Positions 25,541 to 34,205 of a stretch of DNA of 64,000 nucleotides are shown here, piece by piece. Each line of letters begins with the position of its first letter. Position 1 is the first letter of the stretch. Source of the DNA: Candidatus Cryptoclostridium obscurum (GTDB lineage Bacteria; Bacillota; Dehalobacteriia; UBA7702); the NCBI GenBank assembly GCA_904420535.1, contig CAJFVQ010000027.1, positions 1 to 64,000 of the forward strand, written 5' to 3'. The notes under the pieces are model-generated. The model saw nothing but the letters and a program-made list of their open reading frames with translations. It had not been told where the DNA came from and searched no databases. The translations under genes were made by a program, and so were the position numbers.

Positions 25541-25839
25541 ACAAAAATTCTCTTTTATCCGATAACTATTTCGACAAGATTGAACCATATCTTTATGAGA
25601 TTATGGATAGTGATGTGGCTCACACAGTTCACGCTCTTTCTGTGGAACTCCGTACCGAGTATCCTCAGGAGTATGATCTCTTTAACAGAAAATTCAGCAA
25701 CGAATATTCGTTAAAAGGTTGCGGACAGCGCCACGCCTATGTCAACGGTTTGACCATTGTTCTGGAGAATCTGCGCCAAAAAGGGAAAGTAGAAAAAATC
25801 ACGAAAAACGGTGAGATCTGTTGGCGTAAAATTGATTGA
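25537..25839 (+). CDS. 100-aa protein of unknown function coupled to tyrS
   Basis: A soluble, hydrophilic 100-residue protein whose ATG overlaps the tyrS stop. It has no signal peptide or membrane segment. The end ([31 protein letters not shown]) has the look of a small winged-helix wing, but I do not recognise the family. Tight coupling before and after (the glycosyltransferase start is 23 bases further) argues that it is a real gene. Confidence 0.6.
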   Translation: MNKNSLLSDNYFDKIEPYLYEIMDSDVAHTVHALSVELRTEYPQEYDLFNRKFSNEYSLKGCGQRHAYVNGLTIVLENLRQKGKVEKITKNGEICWRKID

Positions 25840-25862
25840 TCTTATTCCCGGGAGGTGATGGA

Positions 25863-26543
25863 TTGTCCAGAAAACGAAGTTGTCTCGGCCGTTTGCTGTT
25901 GATCATTATCATCGTCGGTTTACTTGCCGCCGGCATCCTCTTTTATTTTGGTTACCGCGATTATCGCGAAGCAGTGGAAGAGATCCCCCTTACGGAAAAA
26001 ATCGCTCAAATCCAAAGTAATCCTGAGTATGTGACCATCGATGAGATCAGCGGTGATTTTCAGAGGGCCATTGTTGCCGTAGAAGACAAACGATTTTATC
26101 GCCACGGAGCCTTGGACCCCATCGGCTTTGGCCGAGCAGTTGTCACCAATCTGAGAAATCAAGAATTCAGTGAAGGCGGTAGCACCATTACACAACAAGT
26201 TGCAAAAAATCTCTATTTTTCCAACGAAAAACGGCTGACCCGTAAAATTGCAGAAGCTTTGGTTGCTATGGATTTGGAAAAAGAATATTCCAAAGATGAG
26301 ATCTTGGAATTTTACTGCAATATTATTTTCTTTGGTCAAAGTTACTACGGGATTTCTGAAGCGAGCTACGGGTATTTCGGGAAATCTCCCGGCAATTTAA
26401 CCTTTGAGGAATCTGCCATGTTGGCGGGGATCCCTCAAGCCCCCAGCATTTATAACCCTGTTGACCACCCTGAAAATGCAAAAGCCAGACAAGCCGTGGT
26501 TTTAGAAATTCTGGAAGAAAACGGTATTACTACAGGGAAGTAA
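25863..26543 (+). CDS. mtgA: monofunctional peptidoglycan glycosyltransferase (GT51)
   Basis: 226 residues from a TTG at 25863 with a strong GGGAGGTGA at 25849-25857. One N-terminal membrane anchor (LLLIIIIVGLLAAGILFYFGY), then the GT51 domain that polymerises lipid II. Seen: VEDKRFYRHGALDPIG with the catalytic Glu, EGGSTITQQVAKNLY, KIAEALVAMDLEKEYSKDEILE and LAGIPQAPSIYNP. There is no transpeptidase domain, so it is of the MtgA/SgtB type rather than a PBP1. Confidence 0.9.
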   Translation: MSRKRSCLGRLLLIIIIVGLLAAGILFYFGYRDYREAVEEIPLTEKIAQIQSNPEYVTIDEISGDFQRAIVAVEDKRFYRHGALDPIGFGRAVVTNLRNQEFSEGGSTITQQVAKNLYFSNEKRLTRKIAEALVAMDLEKEYSKDEILEFYCNIIFFGQSYYGISEASYGYFGKSPGNLTFEESAMLAGIPQAPSIYNPVDHPENAKARQAVVLEILEENGITTGK

Positions 26544-26598
26544 AATTAACCATAGAAATATAGAGATAAATTTGTACCATTTTAACAACGAAGTACCC

Positions 26599-26630
26599 AA
26601 AAAGACACAGACAAAAGCCTGTGTCTTTTT
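26599..26630. terminator. bidirectional terminator between mtgA and MFS gene
   Basis: AAAAAGACACAG and CTGTGTCTTTTT, a 12-bp stem with an 8-base loop, serving converging genes. Confidence 0.92.
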
Positions 26631-26653
26631 CATATGCCTTTTCAAACAATACT

Positions 26654-27826
26654 TTAACCCATGGGCTCTTCGTCCTTGATGCGATGTGACCATAACAAAA
26701 AGCATATGGCGCAGACAATCGCAGTCCAATAGGGCAGATGTAGTACGCCGCTACCGACAAGGGACGTGACAAAAGATACAATCATGGGAGTAAGGAACTG
26801 AGCCAAATAAAGTGCTGCAGAAATCAGAGGGATTACCGTTGTCACCGCGGATAAACCCGCCTTTTTCGAGGCCGTGGAAATAATATAGGGAATTCCCATA
26901 CCGTTAGCAAAGCCAATGAAAACGGAGCCGGTAAGATTTCCTACCCAACCGCCCACAAGTGTCATCAGAAGATAACCGATCAGGAACAAAATTGGTGCCA
27001 CAAATCGCGTTTTCTTCTGAAACAATATCTTTACCTTGACAAAGAACAAACCACCAAGAAAAGCAACAAAATCCATAAAAGCCATGATGATCGCCACGTA
27101 TTGTTGAGGAATCACACCTTCGGAAGCAACTTCTATGGCAAAATTCGTGGGATAGATGTAAAAAGTAACCATCAGTAAAAACATCCCCACCACAAAGGAA
27201 GCATTATGATAAAATACTTTTCCAACATTGGTCTTCGTCCCTTCGCTGTCTTCATTTTCAATACGATCATTGGGAAGGAAAAAGAAGCAAGCTATCATAC
27301 TGATCAATCCCAAAAGGTACACCAAAAAGCTAGCTCGCCAGCTAATGACAGCCAGAAGTCCCGAAAGTAACGTGGCCACGACACCGCCCATCTGATTCAT
27401 CGCTGAAGAATACCCCATCAGCTTTTCCTGTTCCTCAGGGGCAAAATAGTAAGACAGGAGACCAGTAGAAAGGGGCATGATAATACCAACGCCGAAACCG
27501 ACCAAAGCGCGGGCCGCCAATACGAGAAAAATATTGCTGAATAAACCTGCGGAGCAGCCACCAAAGGTATATAAAATCAGTCCAAGCATCACAAGGGTTT
27601 TTGACCCCATACAACGGCAAAGCTTCGGGAAAAGAAAGTTTGTGAATACAATAAAAATCGCCGGCATACTAACGACCATCTGGATAAAAAGCGGATTTGT
27701 ATCACTAAAGTAGGCCTTCACTACCCCTAAAGCCGGTGCAACGGCAGCACCAGCCATGACGGTGAGCAAAGATAAGGATAGAATTGCCAACATAAGAAAT
27801 TTACTTTTTCTTTTTTCTTCACGCAT
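26654..27826 (-). CDS. MFS transporter
   Basis: About 390 residues from the ATG at 27826, chosen because the only ribosome-site-like GGAG lies 9 bases before it; ATGs at 27835 and 27856 are alternatives. Twelve membrane segments; ARALVGFGVGIIMPLSTGLLSYYF and an acidic/basic central loop are typical of major facilitator drug or metabolite exporters. The substrate is unknown. A terminator hairpin with a T-run ends just before the most upstream ATG, so expression may be attenuated or depend on read-through. Confidence 0.83.
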   Translation of the reverse strand: MREEKRKSKFLMLAILSLSLLTVMAGAAVAPALGVVKAYFSDTNPLFIQMVVSMPAIFIVFTNFLFPKLCRCMGSKTLVMLGLILYTFGGCSAGLFSNIFLVLAARALVGFGVGIIMPLSTGLLSYYFAPEEQEKLMGYSSAMNQMGGVVATLLSGLLAVISWRASFLVYLLGLISMIACFFFLPNDRIENEDSEGTKTNVGKVFYHNASFVVGMFLLMVTFYIYPTNFAIEVASEGVIPQQYVAIIMAFMDFVAFLGGLFFVKVKILFQKKTRFVAPILFLIGYLLMTLVGGWVGNLTGSVFIGFANGMGIPYIISTASKKAGLSAVTTVIPLISAALYLAQFLTPMIVSFVTSLVGSGVLHLPYWTAIVCAICFLLWSHRIKDEEPMG

Positions 27827-27861
27827 CGTTTTCATCTCCAATTCTCGATTTGTCATAATAA

Positions 27862-27893
27862 AAAAGCGCAAGTCTGTTTGGACTTACGCTTTT
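27862..27893 (-). terminator. terminator or attenuator between the pentapeptide gene and MFS gene
   Basis: On the minus strand AAAAGCG/CGCTTTT plus GACTT/AAGTC arms with one mismatch, followed by TTTTTTATT. It follows the araC-pentapeptide pair and immediately precedes the MFS coding region. Confidence 0.7.
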
Positions 27894-27944
27894 CGCTACA
27901 CAACATTTTATATATCTATTATATCATATTTTCCTCTGGATTTG

Positions 27945-28631
27945 TCAATTATTTTTTTCATTCACTTCAGCGATTTCTATCCCCAAAAATCCCGCCAACT
28001 CTACAGCCTGGGACGCAGTTACAATGGCGCCTCTTAATTCAGACAATTCCTCCGATACGGTAATATGTTGGAGCGTATTTCCAGTAAAGTCAACGCCCTT
28101 TAGCATTGTTTGAAAAAAGGTACAACCGCTGAAATTCGATTGCTCCAGGTCCATATCCTTAAAACGGCACTGAGAAAAGTAGGCTTCGGTAAAATCGCAT
28201 TGAACCATTGCAATATGTTCCCATTGACTTTGGCTAAAATTTCCAAGACGAAACACAGACTCTTCCCATAAAACATGATGAAAAGCACTATCAATCATCG
28301 ATGCTCCCATACCTTTGCATTGAAAGAAACAACAACGCTCGAAAAAACAATGACTCCACCCGGCATTGGAAAAATCACAGTTGCGAAAAATTACATCTCG
28401 GAAAGCGGCGCCATGACATCGACTACGCGCAAAAGAAAACTTTTCAAAAGCTACTCGTTGAAAACTGCTATAATCCAAGTCGATCATCTCCGCAAAGCCC
28501 TTTTGAAAGTAACCATTGACCAGGCGACCATCATCGGTTTTCAAAAGTTTAGGCAGTTCATCACCGCAAATTGCCGATAGATTTTGCACGAATGCAGGCT
28601 TGCGCAAAGAGATCTTTTCTTTTTCCCGCAT
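27945..28631 (-). CDS. pentapeptide-repeat protein, Qnr-like
   Basis: 228 residues. From about residue 50 a run of pentapeptide repeats (A(D/N)LXX type, many with central Phe: SSFQRV, AAFRDV, CDFSNA, CDFTEA, SNFSGC, VDFTGN) that should fold as a right-handed beta-helix. The end LRGAIVTASQAVELAGFLGIEI matches the C-terminal capping element of Qnr/MfpA-type proteins, which mimic DNA and bind gyrase. Whether this one protects gyrase is not known. Its ATG shares a base with the stop of the AraC gene, so the two are co-translated. Confidence 0.85.
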   Translation of the reverse strand: MREKEKISLRKPAFVQNLSAICGDELPKLLKTDDGRLVNGYFQKGFAEMIDLDYSSFQRVAFEKFSFARSRCHGAAFRDVIFRNCDFSNAGWSHCFFERCCFFQCKGMGASMIDSAFHHVLWEESVFRLGNFSQSQWEHIAMVQCDFTEAYFSQCRFKDMDLEQSNFSGCTFFQTMLKGVDFTGNTLQHITVSEELSELRGAIVTASQAVELAGFLGIEIAEVNEKNN

Positions 28632-30238
28632 CAGCGAATCCTCCCCGGCGTAGTCCCCTCGTGTTTTTTAAAGGCACGATTCATGGTCATAACGTTATTG
28701 TAGCCTACCTGTTCCGAAATTTCTTTGATGCTTAGATCCTTTCGGCGCATTAACTCTTTGGCAGATTCAATGCGAATCTTTTGCAGATACTCCGAAAGAC
28801 CGATGCCCATCTGCTTTTTAAACACACGGGATAAATAGGAAGGATTCAACTGAAATTTTTCTGCCAACAGCATGACGCTGAGGTCGGGATTATGATAGTT
28901 TTCTTTTAGATACTCTGCGATCTCTTTAATTCTATCATTGGTGGACGCTTTTTTATCCTCGCTCATATGGGTATTGATTGCCTCAAAAATACGGCGGGAA
29001 CGTCGTTGAAGCTGGGGAATGGATTTACACTCCATCAATAAATTATAGGGACTCAATTCTTTGAAAAAACTATCGTCGATGGACAATCGAATTTCCCCCA
29101 ATGCGTTCATTAAAGAATTAACCAAGCCCGACATACGATATTTTGCCACCTGCAAAGAGGGAGCGCTGCTAATGCAATTATTCACAAGGATCTTATTGAA
29201 AATCAGTTCAGCGTTGGTATAATCGCCCACATGAATACAATTCAAAAATTGGCGCTCCTTCTCAAACCAATAAGCCTCTTCCTGTTCTTTCTCAGGAGAC
29301 ACAGGCATGTCGTTATAAAACAGAACCTCATTCTCCTCGCCGACAAGCTGCTGGTATTGGCAAGCATCTACTGCCTGTGAAAAGGCTTTGGCAATTCCAG
29401 CGATCCCTGTATTCACACCACTGATACCAATTCGGAAAACACAAGGGAAGTCCCCTTCCACATTGCTAAGGCATTCTTCCGCAAATTGGTGAACTTCGCG
29501 AAAACCATTCTCTTTTCGCAACGATTCACCGTTTACAGGCATTAAAACACAGCCGATAAACGTATCGACCTCCACGGGATACACCAAGTATCGCCCCTCT
29601 GATTTCAACTGGAGGCATTGCTTCAAATTACGGTAAAGGCTATTCCATTGAGTCGCGGACAGCTCTGAAGTTTCCTCAATAGCAAAGATCATCACACGCA
29701 TCTCAACATGGTTCCAATCGATGCCAAAACGTTTGCCGACCTCGTAAGCACTGTCCACAGAACGCAAATTGCCTTTCATCAAACGAGCAAGATAGTGCTC
29801 CCGCAGAAGACTATCCTGGTAAGCAAGGCGCTCCTCGTCATCAATCGTTGTTTGGTACATTTTTTTTGCCAAATCCTCCAAGGTTTTAAAAGAACCCTGG
29901 GGATCGCTTTGCACCTCATTATCGCGGTCAAGCAAAGCAATGATCTTTCGTAGACGGCGCTTTCGGTTGCGGCTACATTTCCACCATATCACTGCGCTTA
30001 TTGTGGCTGTTATTAAAAAGGAAACCGCGACCACACCCAAAAGCATACCAAAATGGTTGGAAACAGAATTGCCCCAAATGGAGAAAATCACTATGATCAG
30101 GATTGCCAAAAAAAGTAGGGAACCGATCAAAAGCCACAGTTCCCAGGCAAATTCCGGATAGAGCCATTTTCTACCGCGATGTTGATTTATTTTCTCTATT
30201 TGATTGTTGCTTAATGAATTTTTCTGATCTATTTGCAT
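28631..30238 (-). CDS. membrane-anchored AraC-family transcriptional regulator
   Basis: 535 residues. Two N-terminal membrane segments (LLIGSLLFLAILIIVIFSI and LLGVVAVSFLITATISAVI) lead to a long cytoplasmic region of unknown fold, and a C-terminal AraC/XylS helix-turn-helix pair: DLSVMLLAEKFQLNPSYLSR and LSIKEISEQVGYNNVMTMNR. It probably senses a membrane or cytoplasmic signal and controls the divergent kinase/MttB genes, since its promoter region faces theirs. A 10-bp inverted repeat at 30415-30453 is a candidate binding site. Confidence 0.86.
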   Translation of the reverse strand: MQIDQKNSLSNNQIEKINQHRGRKWLYPEFAWELWLLIGSLLFLAILIIVIFSIWGNSVSNHFGMLLGVVAVSFLITATISAVIWWKCSRNRKRRLRKIIALLDRDNEVQSDPQGSFKTLEDLAKKMYQTTIDDEERLAYQDSLLREHYLARLMKGNLRSVDSAYEVGKRFGIDWNHVEMRVMIFAIEETSELSATQWNSLYRNLKQCLQLKSEGRYLVYPVEVDTFIGCVLMPVNGESLRKENGFREVHQFAEECLSNVEGDFPCVFRIGISGVNTGIAGIAKAFSQAVDACQYQQLVGEENEVLFYNDMPVSPEKEQEEAYWFEKERQFLNCIHVGDYTNAELIFNKILVNNCISSAPSLQVAKYRMSGLVNSLMNALGEIRLSIDDSFFKELSPYNLLMECKSIPQLQRRSRRIFEAINTHMSEDKKASTNDRIKEIAEYLKENYHNPDLSVMLLAEKFQLNPSYLSRVFKKQMGIGLSEYLQKIRIESAKELMRRKDLSIKEISEQVGYNNVMTMNRAFKKHEGTTPGRIR

Positions 30239-30279
30239 GTTTTTGATATCCTTCGGAGAGTCATCGTTACTCTACTAAA

Positions 30280-30307
30280 ATTATACTACCTCAAACATGA
30301 TTGTCAA
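30280..30307 (-). promoter_or_regulatory. promoter of the AraC-family gene
   Basis: Minus strand TTGACA (30307-30302), 16-base spacer, TATAAT (30285-30280). Confidence 0.75.
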
Positions 30308-30414
30308 TAGATTCTTGCTGTGATTTTTATGAAAAATTTACATTTAACCTCGTACTTTGTTAAATTTTCCGTTTCAAAATATCGTTTTATTTACCATAGA
30401 CAATTTTTGACTTT

Positions 30415-30453
30415 TTTGTTTAGAGTAAAAAAAACGCTATCAATCTAAACAAA
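30415..30453. promoter_or_regulatory. inverted repeat in the 312-base divergent region, candidate operator
   Basis: TTTGTTTAGA (30415-30424) and TCTAAACAAA (30444-30453) are perfect inverted copies with 19 bases between. They lie between the AraC-family gene and the kinase/methyltransferase pair. The rest of the 30239-30550 gap is AT-rich; apart from the AraC promoter I see no certain element, and no clear plus-strand promoter. Confidence 0.45.
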
Positions 30454-30550
30454 AAACCACTGGAAATCTTAACATTTATATTTTAGAATGGCAACTGTGA
30501 AAAGGGTGAAAAAAGCAAATTTTTCACTATAAGAAAGGGGATTAAAAACT

Positions 30551-31792
30551 ATGGGATTTTATGAAATGCACACTGAAGAAATGCAGAAATATCGTTATCT
30601 CGATTCTGCAAATACCTTGGATCTGTTCTATGAATTGGATGAAACTTCTAAAAAAATTGCCGAAACCAAAGCCATCGCAGAAGAAAGCTTCCTTTATAGC
30701 CAGATCAAAGAAATCGTAGAAAATTGTTACGATATTGGGAAAATCGAAGAAATCTACGAAATTTTCGGTGGCTATGTAAACCGCAGTTTCGGTCTTTATA
30801 CAGTAAAAGACGGAGAAAGACAAACCTGGTTCTTCCGCAAATATATGCGCCATAAAGACATGAACGAGTTAATGCTTGAACACAAACTGTTAACCTATGC
30901 AAAACAGCAAGGATTTACCAGAGGCGCAGTGCCGGAACCCGGGAAAGACGGCAACACCTTCTATTCTCTGGAACAAAAAATGGAAGACGGCTCAGTGGAA
31001 ACTTGGTATTTTGCCGTTTATAACTTCATCGAAGGCCGTGCCACTTACGACTGGATCAACAATATGATGCCCCAGTATACCTATGAAAGCGTTGCCGAAT
31101 TATTGGCGGAACTTCACAATGCCGTACGCGATTTCGACCCCGAAACTTATGAAAGAGCCGAATCCCGTTGCGACGGTCTGATGAAAGAATTCCCCGATGT
31201 TTTCAGAGGTTACAGCAAAACTTACGCAGATAACGGTTATGATAACTGCTATACGCAATTCTTCGCTTCCAAATTGGATTATATCGAAGAGATGTGTAAA
31301 AAAGCATATATTCCGGAAGAAGACTTAAAGCAAATGCCTGTTTGCCCCCTGCAGTGCGATTTCCATCCCGGTAACGTGAAGTATGACCGCAACGGTTATG
31401 TAACCGGTATTTATGACTTTGACTGGGCAAAAATGGACATTCGTCTTTTTGAATTCGGTCTCGGCATGGTTTACTTCTTCGCGTCTTGGGATGCCGATAA
31501 TGACGGCGAAATCTATCTGGATAGAATCGTAAACTTTGTAAACGTATACAACAAACGTTTGAGAGAACTTGGCGGTTTGGCTCCCATCGGAGAACTGGAA
31601 AAGAAATATTTCTATGAACTGCTCCTCATGGGCAATATGTATTTGGTACGTTGGTGCTCCGAAGCTTATTACAAAGATATGGAATTAAATCCCTACGAAT
31701 ATTTCTACTATATGCGCCATCAAGTTAAGAGCATCAAATGGATGGAAGACAACGAAGCGAAAATTCGCGAAGTTTTGGCAACCATCGAATAA
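30551..31792 (+). CDS. aminoglycoside phosphotransferase/choline kinase-fold protein
   Basis: 413 residues with GAAAGGGG ahead of the ATG. The C-terminal two thirds has the kinase-like fold of PF01636: CPLQCDFHPGNVKYDRNGY (the Brenner-like catalytic segment with Asp and Asn, usually HGDFHPGN) and GIYDFDWAKMDIRLFEFG (the metal-binding Asp). The expected His before the catalytic Asp is replaced (QCD). Such proteins phosphorylate small hydroxyl or amino substrates such as choline or methylthioribose. The neighbouring MttB-family gene suggests a quaternary or methylated amine substrate, which is inference. An N-terminal 60-residue helical region is not typical of the family. Confidence 0.78.
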   Translation: MGFYEMHTEEMQKYRYLDSANTLDLFYELDETSKKIAETKAIAEESFLYSQIKEIVENCYDIGKIEEIYEIFGGYVNRSFGLYTVKDGERQTWFFRKYMRHKDMNELMLEHKLLTYAKQQGFTRGAVPEPGKDGNTFYSLEQKMEDGSVETWYFAVYNFIEGRATYDWINNMMPQYTYESVAELLAELHNAVRDFDPETYERAESRCDGLMKEFPDVFRGYSKTYADNGYDNCYTQFFASKLDYIEEMCKKAYIPEEDLKQMPVCPLQCDFHPGNVKYDRNGYVTGIYDFDWAKMDIRLFEFGLGMVYFFASWDADNDGEIYLDRIVNFVNVYNKRLRELGGLAPIGELEKKYFYELLLMGNMYLVRWCSEAYYKDMELNPYEYFYYMRHQVKSIKWMEDNEAKIREVLATIE

Positions 31793-31819
31793 GATACACC
31801 AACAAATGTAAGCCACTAT

Positions 31820-31843
31820 ATATAACATAATAATATGTTATAT
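31820..31843. repeat. AT-rich palindrome between kinase and MttB genes
   Basis: ATATAACAT and ATGTTATAT with 6 bases between, just before the mttB-like ribosome site. It could be a weak regulatory hairpin or operator; role unknown. Confidence 0.35.
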
Positions 31844-31872
31844 TCCTTCCTATAACAGATAAGGGGTTTGGT

Positions 31873-33330
31873 ATGAGACTATTATCCAAGATCCAGGTTT
31901 TAACCGACGACGACATGGAAAAGGTGCATGAAAGCACATTAAAACTTCTTTGGGAAAAAGGCGTCAGCTTTCAAAGCAAAGAAGCGATATCACTGCTAAA
32001 ACACCATGGCGCCACCGTCAATGGAAATAATGTAAGGTTTCCCAATGACATGGTAATGCAGGCTTTGAGTCAGTGTCCCCAAACCTTTCATCTGGAAGCA
32101 TTGAACCCTCAACGCAGTGTTACGGTGGGTGACGGATTATTGATCCACCCTGCCGGCGGCGAGGTATTTATACAAGATTTTGAGGACGGACGAAGATCCC
32201 CCACCCTGGGGGACTTCGCCGATCTTCAAAAAATTTATCAGGCTTGCAGTGAATTGGATATTGCCGGCTACCAGCCCTTGAGTCCCATTGACGTTCCGGA
32301 TCGAACCAAAGGACTCCATTGCGTTCTGGAATCTATGAAGCATTCTGACAAGCCCATTTTAAGTCCCATGGAACTCGATACCGTCGTTCAAAAAGAGGAA
32401 TGCCTCAAACTGTTTGAAATTGCCTACGGAAAAGACGGTTATCTCGATAACCATTACGTTACCTGGCACGCTGTGTGCCCCAATTCTCCCCTGTTTTACT
32501 CAGATTTTGCCTGTGAAGGCATTAAAGTATATGCAGAACGAAATCAGCCCGTTTTGGTTGTCTCAGCGCCCATGACGGGAATTACATCTCCTATCTATCT
32601 TTATTCGACTGTCGTTTTGCAAATCGCAGAAATTTTGGCAGGACTCGTTCTGGCACAGCTGTATCGTCCTGGCGTACCTGTAATACCATCGGCCTCACTG
32701 ACCTACGGTAATATGCGTTACGCAAGCTGGGAATGCGCCTGTCCAGACACGGCTTTGATGCTGGTTGCCTCGGTTCAAATGTTTAAAGATTTCTATCATC
32801 TACCCTCACGGGCGCAAACCGGCGTAACAAGTTCGAAAATCATTGATTATCAGGCCGGAATGGAATCAATCCAAAGTTTTATGTTAACGGCTTTGGCTGG
32901 CGTTTCTCTTTGCAGCCAGTCGTTGGGAACGTTGGAAAACCTTATGACGACATCACTGGAAAAAACCATTATCGACAATGAAATGATTTCCAGAGTGCGT
33001 CATATTCTTGATGGAATGAATACCAGTGAAGAAGCATTAGGAATGGATATTTTAATGGAAGCCAGACCTTGTCAGGATTTCATGACCCATCCATCCACAC
33101 TGGATCATTTGAAAGACGGTTGGCAACCCCAGGTTTCCGATTGGCGTTCTTACGATGCCTGGCAAGCCCAGGGAGCGCCTGAAATTCTCGACGCGGCCCA
33201 TACTGAAGTGGAAAAAATCTTATCATCGGCACCGGAAAGCTTTTTACCTCCTGAAATGGAAGAAGCGCTTTCGGAATACATCAGACACGTTGAAGAAAAA
33301 GCGTCTGTTATATCTGCCCATAATAAATAA
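31873..33330 (+). CDS. MttB-superfamily (trimethylamine methyltransferase-like) corrinoid methyltransferase, non-pyrrolysine
   Basis: 485 residues in one frame with no internal TAG, so it lacks the pyrrolysine of true MttB. Such non-Pyl members (for example MtgB for glycine betaine) demethylate quaternary amines and pass the methyl group to a corrinoid protein. Seen: the N-terminal HESTLKLLWEKGVSFQSKEA, AGYQPLSPIDV, a central TIM-barrel with PSRAQTGVTSSKI, and GTLENLMTTSLEKTIIDNEM near the place of the active site. No partner corrinoid protein or CobW-like activator is in the window. A kinase-fold gene precedes it by 80 bases and a terminator follows at 33345. Confidence 0.88.
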   Translation: MRLLSKIQVLTDDDMEKVHESTLKLLWEKGVSFQSKEAISLLKHHGATVNGNNVRFPNDMVMQALSQCPQTFHLEALNPQRSVTVGDGLLIHPAGGEVFIQDFEDGRRSPTLGDFADLQKIYQACSELDIAGYQPLSPIDVPDRTKGLHCVLESMKHSDKPILSPMELDTVVQKEECLKLFEIAYGKDGYLDNHYVTWHAVCPNSPLFYSDFACEGIKVYAERNQPVLVVSAPMTGITSPIYLYSTVVLQIAEILAGLVLAQLYRPGVPVIPSASLTYGNMRYASWECACPDTALMLVASVQMFKDFYHLPSRAQTGVTSSKIIDYQAGMESIQSFMLTALAGVSLCSQSLGTLENLMTTSLEKTIIDNEMISRVRHILDGMNTSEEALGMDILMEARPCQDFMTHPSTLDHLKDGWQPQVSDWRSYDAWQAQGAPEILDAAHTEVEKILSSAPESFLPPEMEEALSEYIRHVEEKASVISAHNK

Positions 33331-33344
33331 GTCCCTATATAAAG

Positions 33345-33378
33345 AAAAGGCTCCTGTTGTCCCAAACAGGAGTCTTTT
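33345..33378 (+). terminator. terminator after the MttB-like gene
   Basis: AAAAGGCTCCTGTT and AACAGGAGTCTTTT form the stem with a 6-base loop and a trailing T-run. Confidence 0.88.
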
Positions 33379-33443
33379 CTTTCTGTCACTTTTTAGTGAT
33401 CCGAACTTAAAAGTGTAGATAAACTTGTAGAACAAAACGATCT

Positions 33444-34205
33444 CTATCTCCGTTGACGCAAAACTTCATAAATCATAACAGCAGCAGCAGCGGAAGCATT
33501 AAGAGAAGATATATGTCCTACCATGGGAATGGTTACTTTAAAATCACATTGTTCCATCAACAAACGGGGAATCCCGCGATCTTCGCCGCCAATAATCAGT
33601 AAGATGGGGCCTTTCATATCCTGATCCCACATAGGCGTACCTTCCATATCGGCACCGTAAACCCATAGCCCCTGATCCTGCAATTGTTTTGCCGTTTGTG
33701 TCAAATTTGCAACCCGCGCCACCGGGACATATTCGGCGGCGCCTGCCGCAACTTTGGCTACAGTGGCATTTAACCCCACGCTGTTATTTTTGGGAATGAT
33801 GATACCGTGAACACCGGCGATATCCGCTGTCCGCATAATGGCTCCCAAATTTTGAGGGCTTTCAATTTCCGCCAACATGAGCAGAAAAGGGTCTTCCCCT
33901 CGTTCTTTGGCCGCGTCAATCATCTCGTCAACTTCGGAGTACTCATAACCGGAGATCTCCGCGATTACCCCTTGGTGCTTTCCTGCGAACATTTCATCCA
34001 ATTTGCGGCGGGAAACAGTCGCGATGGGAATCTGAAATTCCTTAGCCTTGGCGACGATCTGGCGGGCAGATCCTTCCAATTTTCCTTCGGCAAAATAAAG
34101 TTTCAGGATGGGACGTCCGGCCTTTATTGCCTCCAACACACCGTTACGTCCTGGGATATAGCGGGTCCCCTCCCCTTTGGTTTCAGATTTTTTCCCCGAC
34201 TTCAT
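33444..34205 (-). CDS. rlmB: 23S rRNA (guanosine-2'-O)-methyltransferase RlmB, TrmH family
   Basis: 253 residues. SPOUT methyltransferase of the TrmH/RlmB group. Seen: basic tail SGKKSETKGEGTRYIPGRNGV at the start, an L30e-like substrate domain, ESPQNLGAIMRTADIAGVHG, GGEDRGIPRLL and the knot HISSLNASAAAAVMIYEVLRQ. It modifies G2251-equivalent in the 23S rRNA peptidyltransferase loop; close relatives act on other positions. Last gene of the T-box-led operon; its ATG overlaps the thyX stop (ATGA). Confidence 0.93.
   Translation of the reverse strand: MKSGKKSETKGEGTRYIPGRNGVLEAIKAGRPILKLYFAEGKLEGSARQIVAKAKEFQIPIATVSRRKLDEMFAGKHQGVIAEISGYEYSEVDEMIDAAKERGEDPFLLMLAEIESPQNLGAIMRTADIAGVHGIIIPKNNSVGLNATVAKVAAGAAEYVPVARVANLTQTAKQLQDQGLWVYGADMEGTPMWDQDMKGPILLIIGGEDRGIPRLLMEQCDFKVTIPMVGHISSLNASAAAAVMIYEVLRQRR

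Noticed and set aside
31873-33330. Pyrrolysine-containing true MttB
   Set aside because: The frame is continuous at 485 residues with no internal TAG, so no pyrrolysine is encoded.
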